In this document: piece after piece, positions 8,790 through 18,053 of the stretch
How positions within the stretch are numbered: the stretch's first letter is position 1
How the letters are laid out: every line of letters begins with the position of its first letter
Origin: CAYMAZ01 sp964428185
GTDB lineage: Bacteria > Bacteroidota > Bacteroidia > Bacteroidales > DTU049
Length of the DNA stretch: 53,273 nucleotides
Assembly (NCBI GenBank): GCA_964428185.1
Contig: CAYRXH010000009.1
Span: 1 to 53,273, forward strand
Direction of reading: 5' to 3'
Made by a program: the position numbers and the translations under genes
Notes under the pieces: model-generated
Told to the model about the DNA's origin: nothing
Seen by the model: only the letters and a program-made list of their open reading frames with translations
Databases searched by the model: none

Positions 8790-10142
8790 TTAATTTGTTT
8801 CCTTTAACATATAGTCTATTCCTTCCCTAACAATAGACTGTGATTCAATCTTTGAAGTACAGATAACTTCACAGAGTGCAAAATCTTCTTCTGCAACTTC
8901 ATATATTCCCAATTGTTCCATAAGTTCAAAATCTCTCACAATAATTGCTTTCAGTAACTGAACAGGCATGATATGCATAGGGAACACTTTTTCATACTCA
9001 CCGGTCATAACAAATGCTCTCAACTCACCATGCTTATTAGTATCTAATCGATATTTCCAATTTTTGAACATCCAAGAGAAAAATGTCTTTGACATACTGA
9101 ATTTCTTCAGTCCAGGCATTGCCCAACCCAGAAATTCATGATAATTACCCTCAGGTAAAGCACAAAGAACTTTATCATAATATCCGGAGAAACCCTTGCG
9201 GTCGATGTGTCTTCCGCTCAATACGTTTCCGGAAATTATGCGAACATTCTCCTGTTTCAGATTGCCTACAACAATTGATTCAACCTGAAATCCAATAAGT
9301 GATGAAAAGTAAAAGGTTTTTTCAAACTCAGAACCTGCAATTGCAAATATTCTTTCAGGTTTATATATTCCTTCCTTAAATAAGCGGCCAATGACAGTAA
9401 CATCCTGTGGATCAACATACCACACCAAATCACCTTTCATAATGGGTCTGATATGATGTATCTGAACACCTACATTTGAAGCCGGATGAGGACCGTAAAA
9501 CTGGTTGATCTGAACATTTCGTGTATGCAGATAAATATCAGGAATACCTAGCTTGGGATGAACATTCAGATGAACTGTTCCTGATGTGAGTTTTTTTAGG
9601 ATATCTATGCCGGCCTGAAACAGATCAGAATCATGGTTTTGCATAATGAATTGAAAATCAGGTGCCAGAGGGGCTGTGTCAAACCCAGAAATAAAAATAG
9701 CATCAGGGATTTGCAGAGGATCAGCAATCACAGCAAAAGGACGTTGTCTGACCATTGGCCAAACTCCAGATTCAAGCATTTTGGACACAATAGATTCCCG
9801 ATCAATTCCTTCAATATCAGAACGTCCAAAATCAATATTCTGGTCCTTACCATCGGCTTCGATAATGATATGATCCAGACGACGCTTCTCTCCTCTTCTG
9901 ATTTCAACAACCTTACCACTTACTGGTGAACATAACAACAAATTTTCATTCTTCTTGTCCTGAACCAGCTTTGATCCTGCAAGAACTGCATCTCCCTCTG
10001 AAACCAGTAATCTGGGATTAAAAATTCTGAACTCTGACGGCTGAACTGAAAAAAAATTACTGTTAATTTTCTCTAAATTCTTTTCTGCTTCTCCCTTGAG
10101 TCTTATGTTTAGGCCTCTTTTAATTTTTACAATTCTGGTCAT
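8790..10142 (-). CDS. nqrA: Na+-NQR subunit A
   Basis: 450 residues, soluble, no membrane segment. It is the first gene of the operon and the peripheral subunit that interacts with quinone. The N-terminus (IKRGLNIRLKGEAE) and the biotinyl-like segment around residues 40-85 (SEGDAVLAGSKL, CSPVSGKVVEIRRGEKR) are typical, as is the C-terminal half with GFSGYYDKV and VFPMHIMPVQLLKA. The ATG is at 10140-10142. A perfect -7 promoter box lies 25 bp upstream at 10168-10175, which fixes this as the operon start. Confidence 0.96.
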   Translation of the reverse strand: MTRIVKIKRGLNIRLKGEAEKNLEKINSNFFSVQPSEFRIFNPRLLVSEGDAVLAGSKLVQDKKNENLLLCSPVSGKVVEIRRGEKRRLDHIIIEADGKDQNIDFGRSDIEGIDRESIVSKMLESGVWPMVRQRPFAVIADPLQIPDAIFISGFDTAPLAPDFQFIMQNHDSDLFQAGIDILKKLTSGTVHLNVHPKLGIPDIYLHTRNVQINQFYGPHPASNVGVQIHHIRPIMKGDLVWYVDPQDVTVIGRLFKEGIYKPERIFAIAGSEFEKTFYFSSLIGFQVESIVVGNLKQENVRIISGNVLSGRHIDRKGFSGYYDKVLCALPEGNYHEFLGWAMPGLKKFSMSKTFFSWMFKNWKYRLDTNKHGELRAFVMTGEYEKVFPMHIMPVQLLKAIIVRDFELMEQLGIYEVAEEDFALCEVICTSKIESQSIVREGIDYMLKETN

Positions 10143-10167
10143 GCAAAATTTTTTTTGAATTGAATGG

Positions 10168-10175
10168 CAAATTTA
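10168..10175 (-). promoter_or_regulatory. -7 promoter box of the nqr operon
   Basis: TAAATTTG on the minus strand, a perfect match to the Bacteroidota TAnnTTTG consensus, 25 bp before the nqrA ATG. No clear -33 TTG element. Confidence 0.6.
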
Positions 10176-10321
10176 ATAAATAATTGTTAAGACATATCAG
10201 AATAAAAATTTTTACAAAATTACTTTATTTCTGCATTTATGTATTTATTTATATAATATTTTTTTCAGAACGATATGTATCTTATATTATGATAATTCAT
10301 AAAAATTTTATTTCCTTTGCA

Positions 10322-10329
10322 TAAGTTTG
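10322..10329 (+). promoter_or_regulatory. -7 promoter box of the ABC ATPase gene
   Basis: TAAGTTTG, 21 bp before the ATG at 10351. It covers the TTG at 10327 that would otherwise be a possible start, so it argues for the downstream ATG. Confidence 0.55.
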
Positions 10330-10350
10330 AAACTATTATCCAACAACAAT

Positions 10351-12042
10351 ATGAAACTGTTGCATGTACGGAATCTGTCCATTTCATTTGGAAATATTCC
10401 TGTTGTAAACAATATTTCATTTTCAATTTCAAAAGGTGAAATTGCGGGCATAGTCGGAGAATCAGGATCAGGAAAAAGCATGACTGCTTTATCACTCATG
10501 GGACTTTGTCCACCCGGAGCAAAAGTTCAAACTGATGGAGGAATAGAGTTTCAGACTGATCAGAAAAAAATTTCAGATATCTCTGAATTCAGTGAAAAAC
10601 AATTCCGAAATATCAGGGGAAATCAAATTTCTATGATATTTCAGGAACCAATGACATCCTTGAATGCAGTGCAGAAATGCGGACTTCAGGTAGCTGAAAT
10701 TCTTCGCATTCATAAAAATGCAAAAAGGAAAGAAATTTACAGAAAGGTTATTGAATTATTTCATGAAGTATTACTTCCGGATCCTGAAACAACTTTTCAA
10801 AAATATCCCCACCAGTTATCAGGTGGTCAGAGGCAGCGGGTTATGATTGCCATGGCTCTTGCCTGCAATCCTCAGTTGCTCATTGCTGACGAACCTACAA
10901 CAGCCCTTGATGTCACTGTTCAGAAAACAATTCTATCGTTGCTGAAAAGCCTTCAGCAAAAATATGGGATGAGCATTTTATTTATTAGTCATGACCTTGG
11001 GGTTATATCAGAAATTTGTGACCGGATACTGGTCATGCATAAGGGTAAAATTGTAGAAGAACAGAGTTCTTCACAACTTCTCAGCAATCAGGTAGAACAT
11101 CCCTATACAAAAGGTCTGCTGGCATGCCGTCCACCTGAGAACACAAGACCATACAGATTGCAAACTGTTGGTGATTATCTTTCCGGCAATGTATCTCATG
11201 CTAAAATACAAAGCGAAAAAAAAGTATTCTCGGATAACGAAATAATCCTTGAGGTTCAGTCATTAAGCAAGCATTTTCCTATGGGAAAGAACTTTAACGG
11301 GAAAGTAACTTCGTGGTTTAAGGCTGTTGATAAGGTGTCATTTCAGGTTTATTCGGGCGAAACTTTGGGTCTGGTGGGAGAATCAGGCTGCGGGAAAACA
11401 AGTTTGAGCAGAACCATATTGAAATTGCTGGAACCAACCTCCGGACAGATTTTCTTTCGTGGAAAAGAGATCACACAACTGAACAGAAAAGAACTCAAAG
11501 GCTTCAGAAAAAATGCACAAATTATTTTTCAGGATCCATATTCATCTCTGAATCCGGACATGACTATAGGAAATGCTCTCATTGAACCACTAAAGGTTCA
11601 CAAGCTCTTTAAATCCAGAAAAGAACGGACTGAGTTTGCAGCTTCAGTACTTATGAAAACAGGTCTTAGTGGTGATGATCTGAAAAAATATCCACATCAG
11701 TTTTCAGGTGGCCAGAGACAGCGAATTGTCATTGCACGTGCTCTTATCCTTCAGCCTCAGCTGATTATTTGTGATGAAGCCGTTTCTGCACTAGATGTTT
11801 CTGTTCAGGCACAGGTACTCAATCTGTTGAATGATCTGAAGGATGAATTTGGGTTGACATATTTGTTTATTTCCCATGATTTGTCAGTGGTCAGATATAT
11901 GTCAGACCGTATTATGGTCATGCAAAAAGGGAAAATTGTTGAATGCGGAGATGCAGATCAGGTTTTATCAAGTCCTGAGCATGAATATACTCAGATGCTC
12001 TTAGACTCTGTTCCGGGACGCAGGAAATTATCTATCAGCTGA
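10351..12042 (+). CDS. Peptide/nickel-type ABC transporter, two ATPase domains fused
   Basis: 563 residues from the ATG at 10351. The in-frame TTG at 10327 lies inside a promoter box and is rejected. Two complete nucleotide-binding domains are present. The first has Walker A GESGSGKS (36-43), signature LSGGQ (about 156) and Walker B LLIADEPT (about 176). The second has GESGCGKT (343-350), FSGGQ (about 451) and LIICDEAVSALD (about 471). Each has the oligopeptide-family C-terminal extension. This is the GsiA/YejF arrangement, which energises import of peptides, glutathione or nickel complexes. No permease or binding protein is adjacent, so partners must lie elsewhere. Its last 15 bp overlap the convergent channel gene. 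Confidence 0.9.
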   Translation: MKLLHVRNLSISFGNIPVVNNISFSISKGEIAGIVGESGSGKSMTALSLMGLCPPGAKVQTDGGIEFQTDQKKISDISEFSEKQFRNIRGNQISMIFQEPMTSLNAVQKCGLQVAEILRIHKNAKRKEIYRKVIELFHEVLLPDPETTFQKYPHQLSGGQRQRVMIAMALACNPQLLIADEPTTALDVTVQKTILSLLKSLQQKYGMSILFISHDLGVISEICDRILVMHKGKIVEEQSSSQLLSNQVEHPYTKGLLACRPPENTRPYRLQTVGDYLSGNVSHAKIQSEKKVFSDNEIILEVQSLSKHFPMGKNFNGKVTSWFKAVDKVSFQVYSGETLGLVGESGCGKTSLSRTILKLLEPTSGQIFFRGKEITQLNRKELKGFRKNAQIIFQDPYSSLNPDMTIGNALIEPLKVHKLFKSRKERTEFAASVLMKTGLSGDDLKKYPHQFSGGQRQRIVIARALILQPQLIICDEAVSALDVSVQAQVLNLLNDLKDEFGLTYLFISHDLSVVRYMSDRIMVMQKGKIVECGDADQVLSSPEHEYTQMLLDSVPGRRKLSIS

Positions 12043-13329
12043 CGAAGGGGTATTGCCTGCAAAAACCTGTAAGTCATTCCCGGTAGGAGTTTGAAAGAGT
12101 TTCAGGTCAAATTCAGTTAAAACGGCTATAAGATGATCAAAGATATCTGCCTGAACCTGCTCATAGACTATCCAATCCTTGCTTACTGAAAATGCATACA
12201 CTTCAAGTGAAATTCCCTTATCTGAAGGAGGCAGCTGTCGTACCATTAACAATGTATCCTGATTAATCTCGGGCAGGGATCTTAAAAATGCTTCCATATA
12301 AGCTCTGAATATGCCAAGGTTTGTTTGCCTGCGTCCGTTTGCAGAGAGCTTTGTATCTGCACCTGATTGTTTGTTGTATTCATCAATTTCCTGCTGTTTG
12401 TGAATGATATAATCCTTCACAAGTTCTATTTTCTGCAGCTTTTCCAACATTTCAGTTGAACAAAACTTCACACTGCTGATATCTATACTGATGGCTCTTT
12501 TTATTCTCCGTCCTTCAGCTTCAAGCATTCCTCTCCAGTTGATAAAAGAATCAGATATCAGGGCATAAGAGGGAATATATACAAGAGTTTTATCAAAATT
12601 TCTGACTTTCACTGTAGTCAGCGAAATATCTTCCACATCTCCGTCAGCATTATATTTGGGCATTGTGATCCAGTCACCCGGCCGCGCCATATCATTTGCA
12701 GAGAGTTGAATACCTGCAACAAGACCGAGCAATGCATCCTTAAAAATAAGGAGTAAAACAGCACTTAATGCACCAAGACCTGTTAACAAATATAATGGTG
12801 ACTGATTGAAAATGATTGCAATGATAAGTATCGCAACTATGCAGGAAAGGATGACCTTCACCAGCTGTATATATCCTTTAATAGGTTTGTATCTGGCCAC
12901 TGTCCAGGTATCATAGACATCATTAAATGTACTGAGGAATGAAAAGACGGTCAGCAGCATAATTAACACAATATAAATTTTGGTTAAAGCTATTCCAAAA
13001 CTGATCCAACCCTCATAATAAGGTATTGCAAATGGCAAAAACCGTATTATCAGAATTGCAGGTGCCAGATATGACAATCTCTTGAAAAATTTATTGGCAA
13101 AGAGCCTGTCGTCCCATATTGTGGATGTTTTCTTCATCAGGCGTTTACCAACATACCGGATGATAACTTTGGTAATAAAATATGAAACGAAGCATAAAAA
13201 AAACAATACACCCAATGATATAATATCTCTCAGGATATACAGCCATGACTCAGGAATATATTCTTTATAAAGGAAGTCATGAAGTTTATCAACATAGAAA
13301 TAATTATCCGACACATTAAAAACAGTCAT
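12028..13329 (-). CDS. ybdG: MscS-family mechanosensitive channel, YbdG type
   Basis: 433 residues. About five N-terminal membrane helices (the most hydrophobic stretches are near 35-57, 85-105, 110-140, 155-175 and 180-205) precede the MscS beta domain (about 205-290). The segment LLIFKDALLGLVAGIQLSAN followed by PGDWI and DGDVEDISLTTVKVRNFDKT is diagnostic for the YbdG subgroup, as is the INWRGM/GRRIKR segment. The long C-terminal cytoplasmic domain is also typical. It releases solutes on osmotic downshock. It converges on the ABC gene with a 15 bp overlap, so the two mRNAs are antisense at their ends. A -7 box lies 16 bp upstream. Confidence 0.92.
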   Translation of the reverse strand: MTVFNVSDNYFYVDKLHDFLYKEYIPESWLYILRDIISLGVLFFLCFVSYFITKVIIRYVGKRLMKKTSTIWDDRLFANKFFKRLSYLAPAILIIRFLPFAIPYYEGWISFGIALTKIYIVLIMLLTVFSFLSTFNDVYDTWTVARYKPIKGYIQLVKVILSCIVAILIIAIIFNQSPLYLLTGLGALSAVLLLIFKDALLGLVAGIQLSANDMARPGDWITMPKYNADGDVEDISLTTVKVRNFDKTLVYIPSYALISDSFINWRGMLEAEGRRIKRAISIDISSVKFCSTEMLEKLQKIELVKDYIIHKQQEIDEYNKQSGADTKLSANGRRQTNLGIFRAYMEAFLRSLPEINQDTLLMVRQLPPSDKGISLEVYAFSVSKDWIVYEQVQADIFDHLIAVLTEFDLKLFQTPTGNDLQVFAGNTPSSADR

Positions 13330-13345
13330 ATTTTCTTTTTTTTTA

Positions 13346-13353
13346 CAAAGCTA
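13346..13353 (-). promoter_or_regulatory. -7 promoter box of ybdG
   Basis: TAGCTTTG on the minus strand, perfect TAnnTTTG, 16 bp before the ATG at 13329. Confidence 0.55.
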
Positions 13354-13378
13354 CAAAAAACAGATAACCTGAAAATTT

Positions 13379-14434
13379 TCATGAAGAACCGGCTGTATGA
13401 TGATGACAAAACACATTGCTTGATGTCTCATAGTTTCTGAGATGCATGGCTCCACCCAAACAGTCTTTGAAAGAGCTGCAGTTCTGACAATATCCGTTTT
13501 TCATCCAATCTCTGTTTCGGTATATCTTGAATTGACTCTCCCAAATTTCCAGAAAATCATTCTGATAAATATTGCCCTGAGCATAATTTCTGTCAATATT
13601 CGGACATGCACCTATACTCCCATCAATAAGAACTGAACCGATATGTATCCCGGCTCTGCAAAAAAAGAAACCATCTCTGATTTTTTCTTCCCATGCACCA
13701 GTGTATGCCTCACAGCTGAATTTGATATCAATTTCTTTCAACTTTCTTTTGGCTGCAATGAATTTGTATAAATTATTTAGCAAATCACCATCCGGAAGCA
13801 ATTCCGGATAGTTCAATGCTCTTCCCATAGGTGCAATTGTAAAAAGTCGCCATGCCTTCATACCTGATGCAAGAATGATCTGATATATTTGTTCAAGTTC
13901 CGTAATATTTCTTGGATGTACACATGTTACAATGTCAGAATTCAGTCTTTTTTCTGACCCTATCAAATGCATGGCATTCAGAGCAGCATCCCAGCTTAAC
14001 CGATTATTTCTCAGATAGTTATGATTATCTTTCAAGCCATCGAAACTCAATGTGCAGGAACCCATTCCTGAATTTAGTAGTGAAACATGACGTTCACTGT
14101 TATAAGCCAATCCGTTTGTAACAATACCCCATCTGAATCCTTTTTTACGGATTTCCACCCCACATTTTTCCAGATCTTTTCTGACAAGCGGTTCTCCTCC
14201 TGTAATTACCACAGTAATCAACGGATGAGGCTTTCTATTAACGGAATCCAAAACTTTAAGAAAATCTTCACAGGGCATGTCTGGAAACTGTGAGCTTTTT
14301 ATACAGTCACTTCCGCAGTGAAGACAGGATAAATTGCAACGCTGGGTGCATTCCCAGAAAAGATAATGAAGATCATGTGTTAAGGCTTCCTGTCTGACAA
14401 ATTCACGATATAGTTTCTTTCTGAAAAATTTCAC
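13379..14434 (-). CDS. Radical SAM/SPASM enzyme of the rSAM/lipoprotein system
   Basis: 351 residues. The SAM-cluster motif CX3CX2C is Cys33, Cys37 and Cys40, inside WECTQRCNLSCLHCGSDC. The GGEPL motif is near residue 79. The C-terminal SPASM region holds further cysteines for auxiliary Fe-S clusters (ACPN, CQNCSSFKDC, GGAMHLR and a final CHHH). Such enzymes modify peptides or proteins. It starts in a 4 bp overlap with the upstream lipoprotein gene (14431-14434), so the two are translationally coupled. This matches the Bacteroidota rSAM/lipoprotein pair that I recall as TIGR04133/TIGR04134. The reaction is not known. Family assignment rests on the context and motifs, without a search. Confidence 0.88.
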   Translation of the reverse strand: MKFFRKKLYREFVRQEALTHDLHYLFWECTQRCNLSCLHCGSDCIKSSQFPDMPCEDFLKVLDSVNRKPHPLITVVITGGEPLVRKDLEKCGVEIRKKGFRWGIVTNGLAYNSERHVSLLNSGMGSCTLSFDGLKDNHNYLRNNRLSWDAALNAMHLIGSEKRLNSDIVTCVHPRNITELEQIYQIILASGMKAWRLFTIAPMGRALNYPELLPDGDLLNNLYKFIAAKRKLKEIDIKFSCEAYTGAWEEKIRDGFFFCRAGIHIGSVLIDGSIGACPNIDRNYAQGNIYQNDFLEIWESQFKIYRNRDWMKNGYCQNCSSFKDCLGGAMHLRNYETSSNVFCHHHTAGSS

Positions 14435-14817
14435 TTTGTTTCAAGAAGAATATTGAGAAAAATATAATCGTCTTCAGTTGTAACTGTTGTGGCGGTATCC
14501 CTGTAATGACTATTTGTCAATGAATCAATATCCAGAAATTGAATATTGTATGATGCAGTATAGGGAATAAACATCTGGAATTTTCCGTCTTTATCGGTGA
14601 GTGTATATTGTGAGCTGCCGGGTATCTGAACTTTAATTCCTTCAATGGGTTGCATTGAATCTTTCCCCTTCACAATCCCTTCGAGCTGGATATCTATTTC
14701 AAAATCCTGAGGAGCACCATAACAAGCCTGAAAAACAAACAACATGGCTGACAGGGACAAACCGTTCAGAATTCTTCTGGATATTTTGCGTTTAAAAACT
14801 GAATATACTTTTTTCAT
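14431..14817 (-). CDS. Small lipoprotein partner of the radical SAM enzyme (CYGxP motif)
   Basis: 128 residues. A signal peptide ends in a lipobox with the lipidated Cys32, and the mature protein begins CYGAP (32-36). A carboxypeptidase-regulatory-like domain follows: QPIEG (56-60), TDKDGKF (74-80) and LDIDS (95-99). The CYGxP start immediately upstream of a SPASM-type radical SAM gene is the hallmark of the rSAM/lipoprotein system. The protein is the presumed substrate, anchored in a membrane. It is first in its operon, with a -7 box 19 bp upstream. Its domain is clearly similar to residues 30-110 of the protein encoded at 26687-27526. Confidence 0.85.
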   Translation of the reverse strand: MKKVYSVFKRKISRRILNGLSLSAMLFVFQACYGAPQDFEIDIQLEGIVKGKDSMQPIEGIKVQIPGSSQYTLTDKDGKFQMFIPYTASYNIQFLDIDSLTNSHYRDTATTVTTEDDYIFLNILLETK

Positions 14818-14836
14818 GGGGATAATGATTTGACTA

Positions 14837-14844
14837 CAAAAATA
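14837..14844 (-). promoter_or_regulatory. -7 promoter box of the lipoprotein/rSAM operon
   Basis: TATTTTTG on the minus strand, perfect consensus, 19 bp before the ATG at 14817. Confidence 0.6.
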
Positions 14845-14896
14845 ATAAAAAAAACATTAATTACATGACTGAAAATTTCTTTATTACAGAAAAATT

Positions 14897-15307
14897 TTAA
14901 GAGTCTGAAAGCTCAATCAAGTAAAAACCTTGCTTCAACCAACTCACATACAGCATCATCAGTCTGTCATCATTAAAGCGGCATCCGCTCATAAATATCA
15001 TACTCCCGCAAAGATCAAAAACTTTCAGCATTGAAACAGAACATTTTGACGTAATTTCAAGATAAATAACATCCTGAGCATGGACAGGATACATTTTAAA
15101 GTCTTGTCTGTCACATTCTGTAACGTCTGCAAAATGAAAATCAAAGTGCATGGAGGTATTCTGACACCCGAAATCATAGAATACAGAGACTGAATAATAT
15201 CCTTCTGAAAGATCATAGGCACCATTTCCCTGTTTAAGCCACCGGGATTCAATGGCAGCACAACTGGCAAATGCTCTACAGGAACCACAGATTGCCCCCC
15301 TTAAATT
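14897..15307 (-). pseudogene. 3' remnant of a T9SS cargo gene
   Basis: An open frame of about 137 codons ends with a recognisable T9SS sorting tail (FKMYPVHAQD, then VFDLCGSMIF and VSWLKQGFYLIEL) but has no signal peptide. The only ATG, at 15151, falls in the middle of the domain. The part before it (WLKQGNGAYDLSEGYYSVSV) reads as the end of an Ig-like module typically preceding such tails. The usual FPNP is replaced by YPVH and several cysteines appear at unusual places, which fits drift after inactivation. The 5' part is missing; the upstream 190 bp holds nothing I can read. Confidence 0.55.
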
Positions 15308-15519
15308 TCACAGGTGTCATCAATCCCGAAATTCTTCAATCATACAGGGAAGGTTACCGTAAAAATGATTTTTCAATATGACAAAAAAGCGGCATAAGAA
15401 ATAAAACAAAACGCAAATCAATCTTTTTCATAAACCAAAAGATTTTTCATTCAAAAGTGCAATTAATTTAAGAACCACTCCATAAAAAATTTAATTCCGA
15501 TGAATTCATATTCATTCCT

Positions 15520-15527
15520 TATTTTTG
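15520..15527 (+). promoter_or_regulatory. -7 promoter box of the MFS gene
   Basis: TATTTTTG, 14 bp before the ATG at 15542. Because it lies downstream of the ATG at 15500, it argues that 15542 is the real start. Confidence 0.55.
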
Positions 15528-15541
15528 CACAAAGTGTTGAA

Positions 15542-16783
15542 ATGAAAAAACTGAAACCCTCACTTCTCCCACTCTATCTCACTAATTTTCTTGGTGTTCT
15601 GGATGACAATCTTCTGAAAAGTCTGATAAGCCTGGTGGCAGTTTACTGGCTTGCCGATGGTAATGAGTCAATCATCATTATGCTTGCTGCAGGGCTGATG
15701 GTTATTCCTTTTATTCTTTTTTCACCTTATGCGGGTTTTCTTTCAAAAACTCTCAACAAGAGAAAAACCGTTGTCATACTGAAAATTGCTGAAATTGCAA
15801 TTATGTCCTTTGCTGCAACGGGGTTCTGGTTTGAAAATATATATATTGTTCTGGGAGCAATGTTTCTGATGGGATTGCAAAGCACTTTCTTTTCTCCGAT
15901 GAAGTTCGCTCTGGTGCGTGATATCGGAGGAATTGAAAAAAGCTCAGTCGGAACAGGTGCTATAGAAATGACAACATTTTTTGGAGTACTAATAGGTACA
16001 TTCCTTGCCGGTGTGTTGGCTGATCTTCATACTGAACAATTTTTCTGGATGGTCACATGCTTTACATTGATAACATTGCTTGGACTTGTAAACTCATTAT
16101 TGATCAGAGCAAAAGAACAGAAACCACTTGGCATCAGAATCAGGCCTCTCAATTTTATTACCTATATCCGCAGAAAATACATCTGGTCAGATCATATTGC
16201 GCCGGGGCTGAATGACGTTGTCATCGGACTTTCCATGTTCTGGCTTGTTGCAAGCCTAATTCAGCTGAATTTGTTTGTTCATTGTCCGAAAACATTACAG
16301 ATGTCAGGAACTGAAACCGGAATTACACTTGCCTTTGTTGCCATCTCCATCGGTCTTGGTTCATTTCTTTCAGGACTCGCTTCTGGCAAAAGGGTTGAAA
16401 TTGGATTTATCCCTCTTGGCGGAGCAGGATTCATCCTCAGTCTTCTTGCACTTTTTGTTTTCAATCCTGACGGGTTCTGGTTTAAAATACTAATTGTCAT
16501 TGCAGCTTTTACTGCTGGATTTTTCAAAACACCACTCAATGCCTGGATGCAGGTCAATGTAAAAGGCAGACAGCTGGGAGATGCCATTGCATACAATAAT
16601 CTGATCAACTTTATTTTTATCCTGATCTCCGCAGGAATATTTGGTTATGTTGAAACACGTCTCGGAACCAGATATGTGTTTCTGATTGTAAGTATTTTAT
16701 CCGCTTTGATGATTATTCATCTCATGATCAGACTCAAGGGGATGAAAGAGAGTCTGAAACAGATCTTCCTATGGAAAAGATGA
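15542..16783 (+). CDS. MFS carrier, LplT-like (lysophospholipid transporter family)
   Basis: 413 residues from the ATG at 15542. An ATG 42 bp further upstream lies before the promoter box and is rejected. About twelve membrane segments are visible. The N-terminal motif NFLGVLDDNLLKSL and the loop FFSPMKFALVRD are characteristic of the LplT/Aas-linked branch of the major facilitator superfamily, which flips lysophospholipids across the inner membrane. No acyltransferase domain is fused or adjacent, so the substrate is inferred from family only. The stop is 1 bp from the convergent flippase gene, and I see no terminator between them. Confidence 0.82.
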   Translation: MKKLKPSLLPLYLTNFLGVLDDNLLKSLISLVAVYWLADGNESIIIMLAAGLMVIPFILFSPYAGFLSKTLNKRKTVVILKIAEIAIMSFAATGFWFENIYIVLGAMFLMGLQSTFFSPMKFALVRDIGGIEKSSVGTGAIEMTTFFGVLIGTFLAGVLADLHTEQFFWMVTCFTLITLLGLVNSLLIRAKEQKPLGIRIRPLNFITYIRRKYIWSDHIAPGLNDVVIGLSMFWLVASLIQLNLFVHCPKTLQMSGTETGITLAFVAISIGLGSFLSGLASGKRVEIGFIPLGGAGFILSLLALFVFNPDGFWFKILIVIAAFTAGFFKTPLNAWMQVNVKGRQLGDAIAYNNLINFIFILISAGIFGYVETRLGTRYVFLIVSILSALMIIHLMIRLKGMKESLKQIFLWKR

Positions 16784-16784
16784 T

Positions 16785-18053
16785 TCATTGTTTAATGAGT
16801 GCCTGTTTTATTTGTTCCCTGAATTTTTTATAGGTCATTCCTTCTTTTGTCAGCTTTCTAAGATTTGTATTATTAAACATCACAAAAAATATCAGGACCG
16901 TAGCATAGGAAAATACATAACTGATGTTTGCTGACAAAGCAGCACCTGCAAGTTCAAATTCAGGAATCAGGAACATACAACTGAAAAAAGTAAAAATCAA
17001 TCCCACAAAACCGGTGATGGCATTAACCCATACCTTACCAATCCCGGAGAAAAAATGACTCAGAATGATGGCACCCGAAAAAACAATTATAGCAGGGATC
17101 AACATCATCACAACCTGTTTTATTCTTGCATAACCCCAACCAAAAATAAATGTGAGCCAGCTTTCAGGTATCAGAAAAACAGGGATACTGAATAATGCAA
17201 TAGCAATAATAACAAACTGCATAAGTTTAAAGGAGAGATTGACAGATTCATGGGAATCTTTCAATTTTGAAATATGAGCAAACTGAACAATAGCAACACT
17301 TCTTGGCAGTATCCAAAATGACTCTGCAAGCTGAACAGCCAGTGTATAAATTCCAAGCAGCTCTCTTCCCAGAAACCAGTCAACAAGATAATATGAAAGA
17401 CGATAATTAAATAATTGAACAAAAGCGCTCAACTGGACCCAGAATCCGTATTTTACAATGTCAGCCAGATGAACAGCCAAACCGGATAAAGTAAGAGGTA
17501 AAATTTCCCGGGTACAGCAAATTAGACCTATGGCAGTAGCAATGCAATGAGAAATCAATACTGATGTCAGATAGTTTTTTATTGATGGAGACTGAAATGC
17601 GTGAAATAATACTGTTACAACAACAAAATGAACAAACACCTGAACAACAGTAATTATGTTCTGTTGAAATATCCTTTCTTTTCCGAGAATAATAAACATC
17701 AGGTTCTGTGAAATATTTGCAACAAGAGAAATAAGAAATACATAAATAAAGAATTGCTTTGGATAAAGATCCAGCAAGGCCATTGCCCCTGAAATCACAA
17801 GGGCCATGATCATTCCCCACAAAGTAGAAACAATAAACAATGCAGACGGATTTACACGGGATGTGAAATACACAAGCGAAGTTCCTCCGATGAGTGCGGA
17901 AAACAAGAGTGCAATACTCACAGCAACCATAATCAACCCTATTGTTCCGTAGTTTTCAGGTCCGAGAGCACGTGAAGATATAAATACAACTGCAAATGTT
18001 AAAATTGCAGTTATGATTCGGGAAACAAATGTGCGAAAGATATTCTTGAACAT
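16785..18053 (-). CDS. Oligosaccharide flippase-like membrane protein (MOP superfamily)
   Basis: 422 residues with about 12-14 hydrophobic helices and basic loops. The N-terminus (SRALGPENYGTIGLIMVAVS) is typical of Wzx-type polysaccharide exporters. It would move a lipid-linked glycan across the inner membrane. Start and upstream stop share one base (TGATG at 18051-18055), so it is coupled to the formyltransferase fusion and most likely handles the product of that enzyme's pathway. The substrate is unknown. Confidence 0.85.
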   Translation of the reverse strand: MFKNIFRTFVSRIITAILTFAVVFISSRALGPENYGTIGLIMVAVSIALLFSALIGGTSLVYFTSRVNPSALFIVSTLWGMIMALVISGAMALLDLYPKQFFIYVFLISLVANISQNLMFIILGKERIFQQNIITVVQVFVHFVVVTVLFHAFQSPSIKNYLTSVLISHCIATAIGLICCTREILPLTLSGLAVHLADIVKYGFWVQLSAFVQLFNYRLSYYLVDWFLGRELLGIYTLAVQLAESFWILPRSVAIVQFAHISKLKDSHESVNLSFKLMQFVIIAIALFSIPVFLIPESWLTFIFGWGYARIKQVVMMLIPAIIVFSGAIILSHFFSGIGKVWVNAITGFVGLIFTFFSCMFLIPEFELAGAALSANISYVFSYATVLIFFVMFNNTNLRKLTKEGMTYKKFREQIKQALIKQ

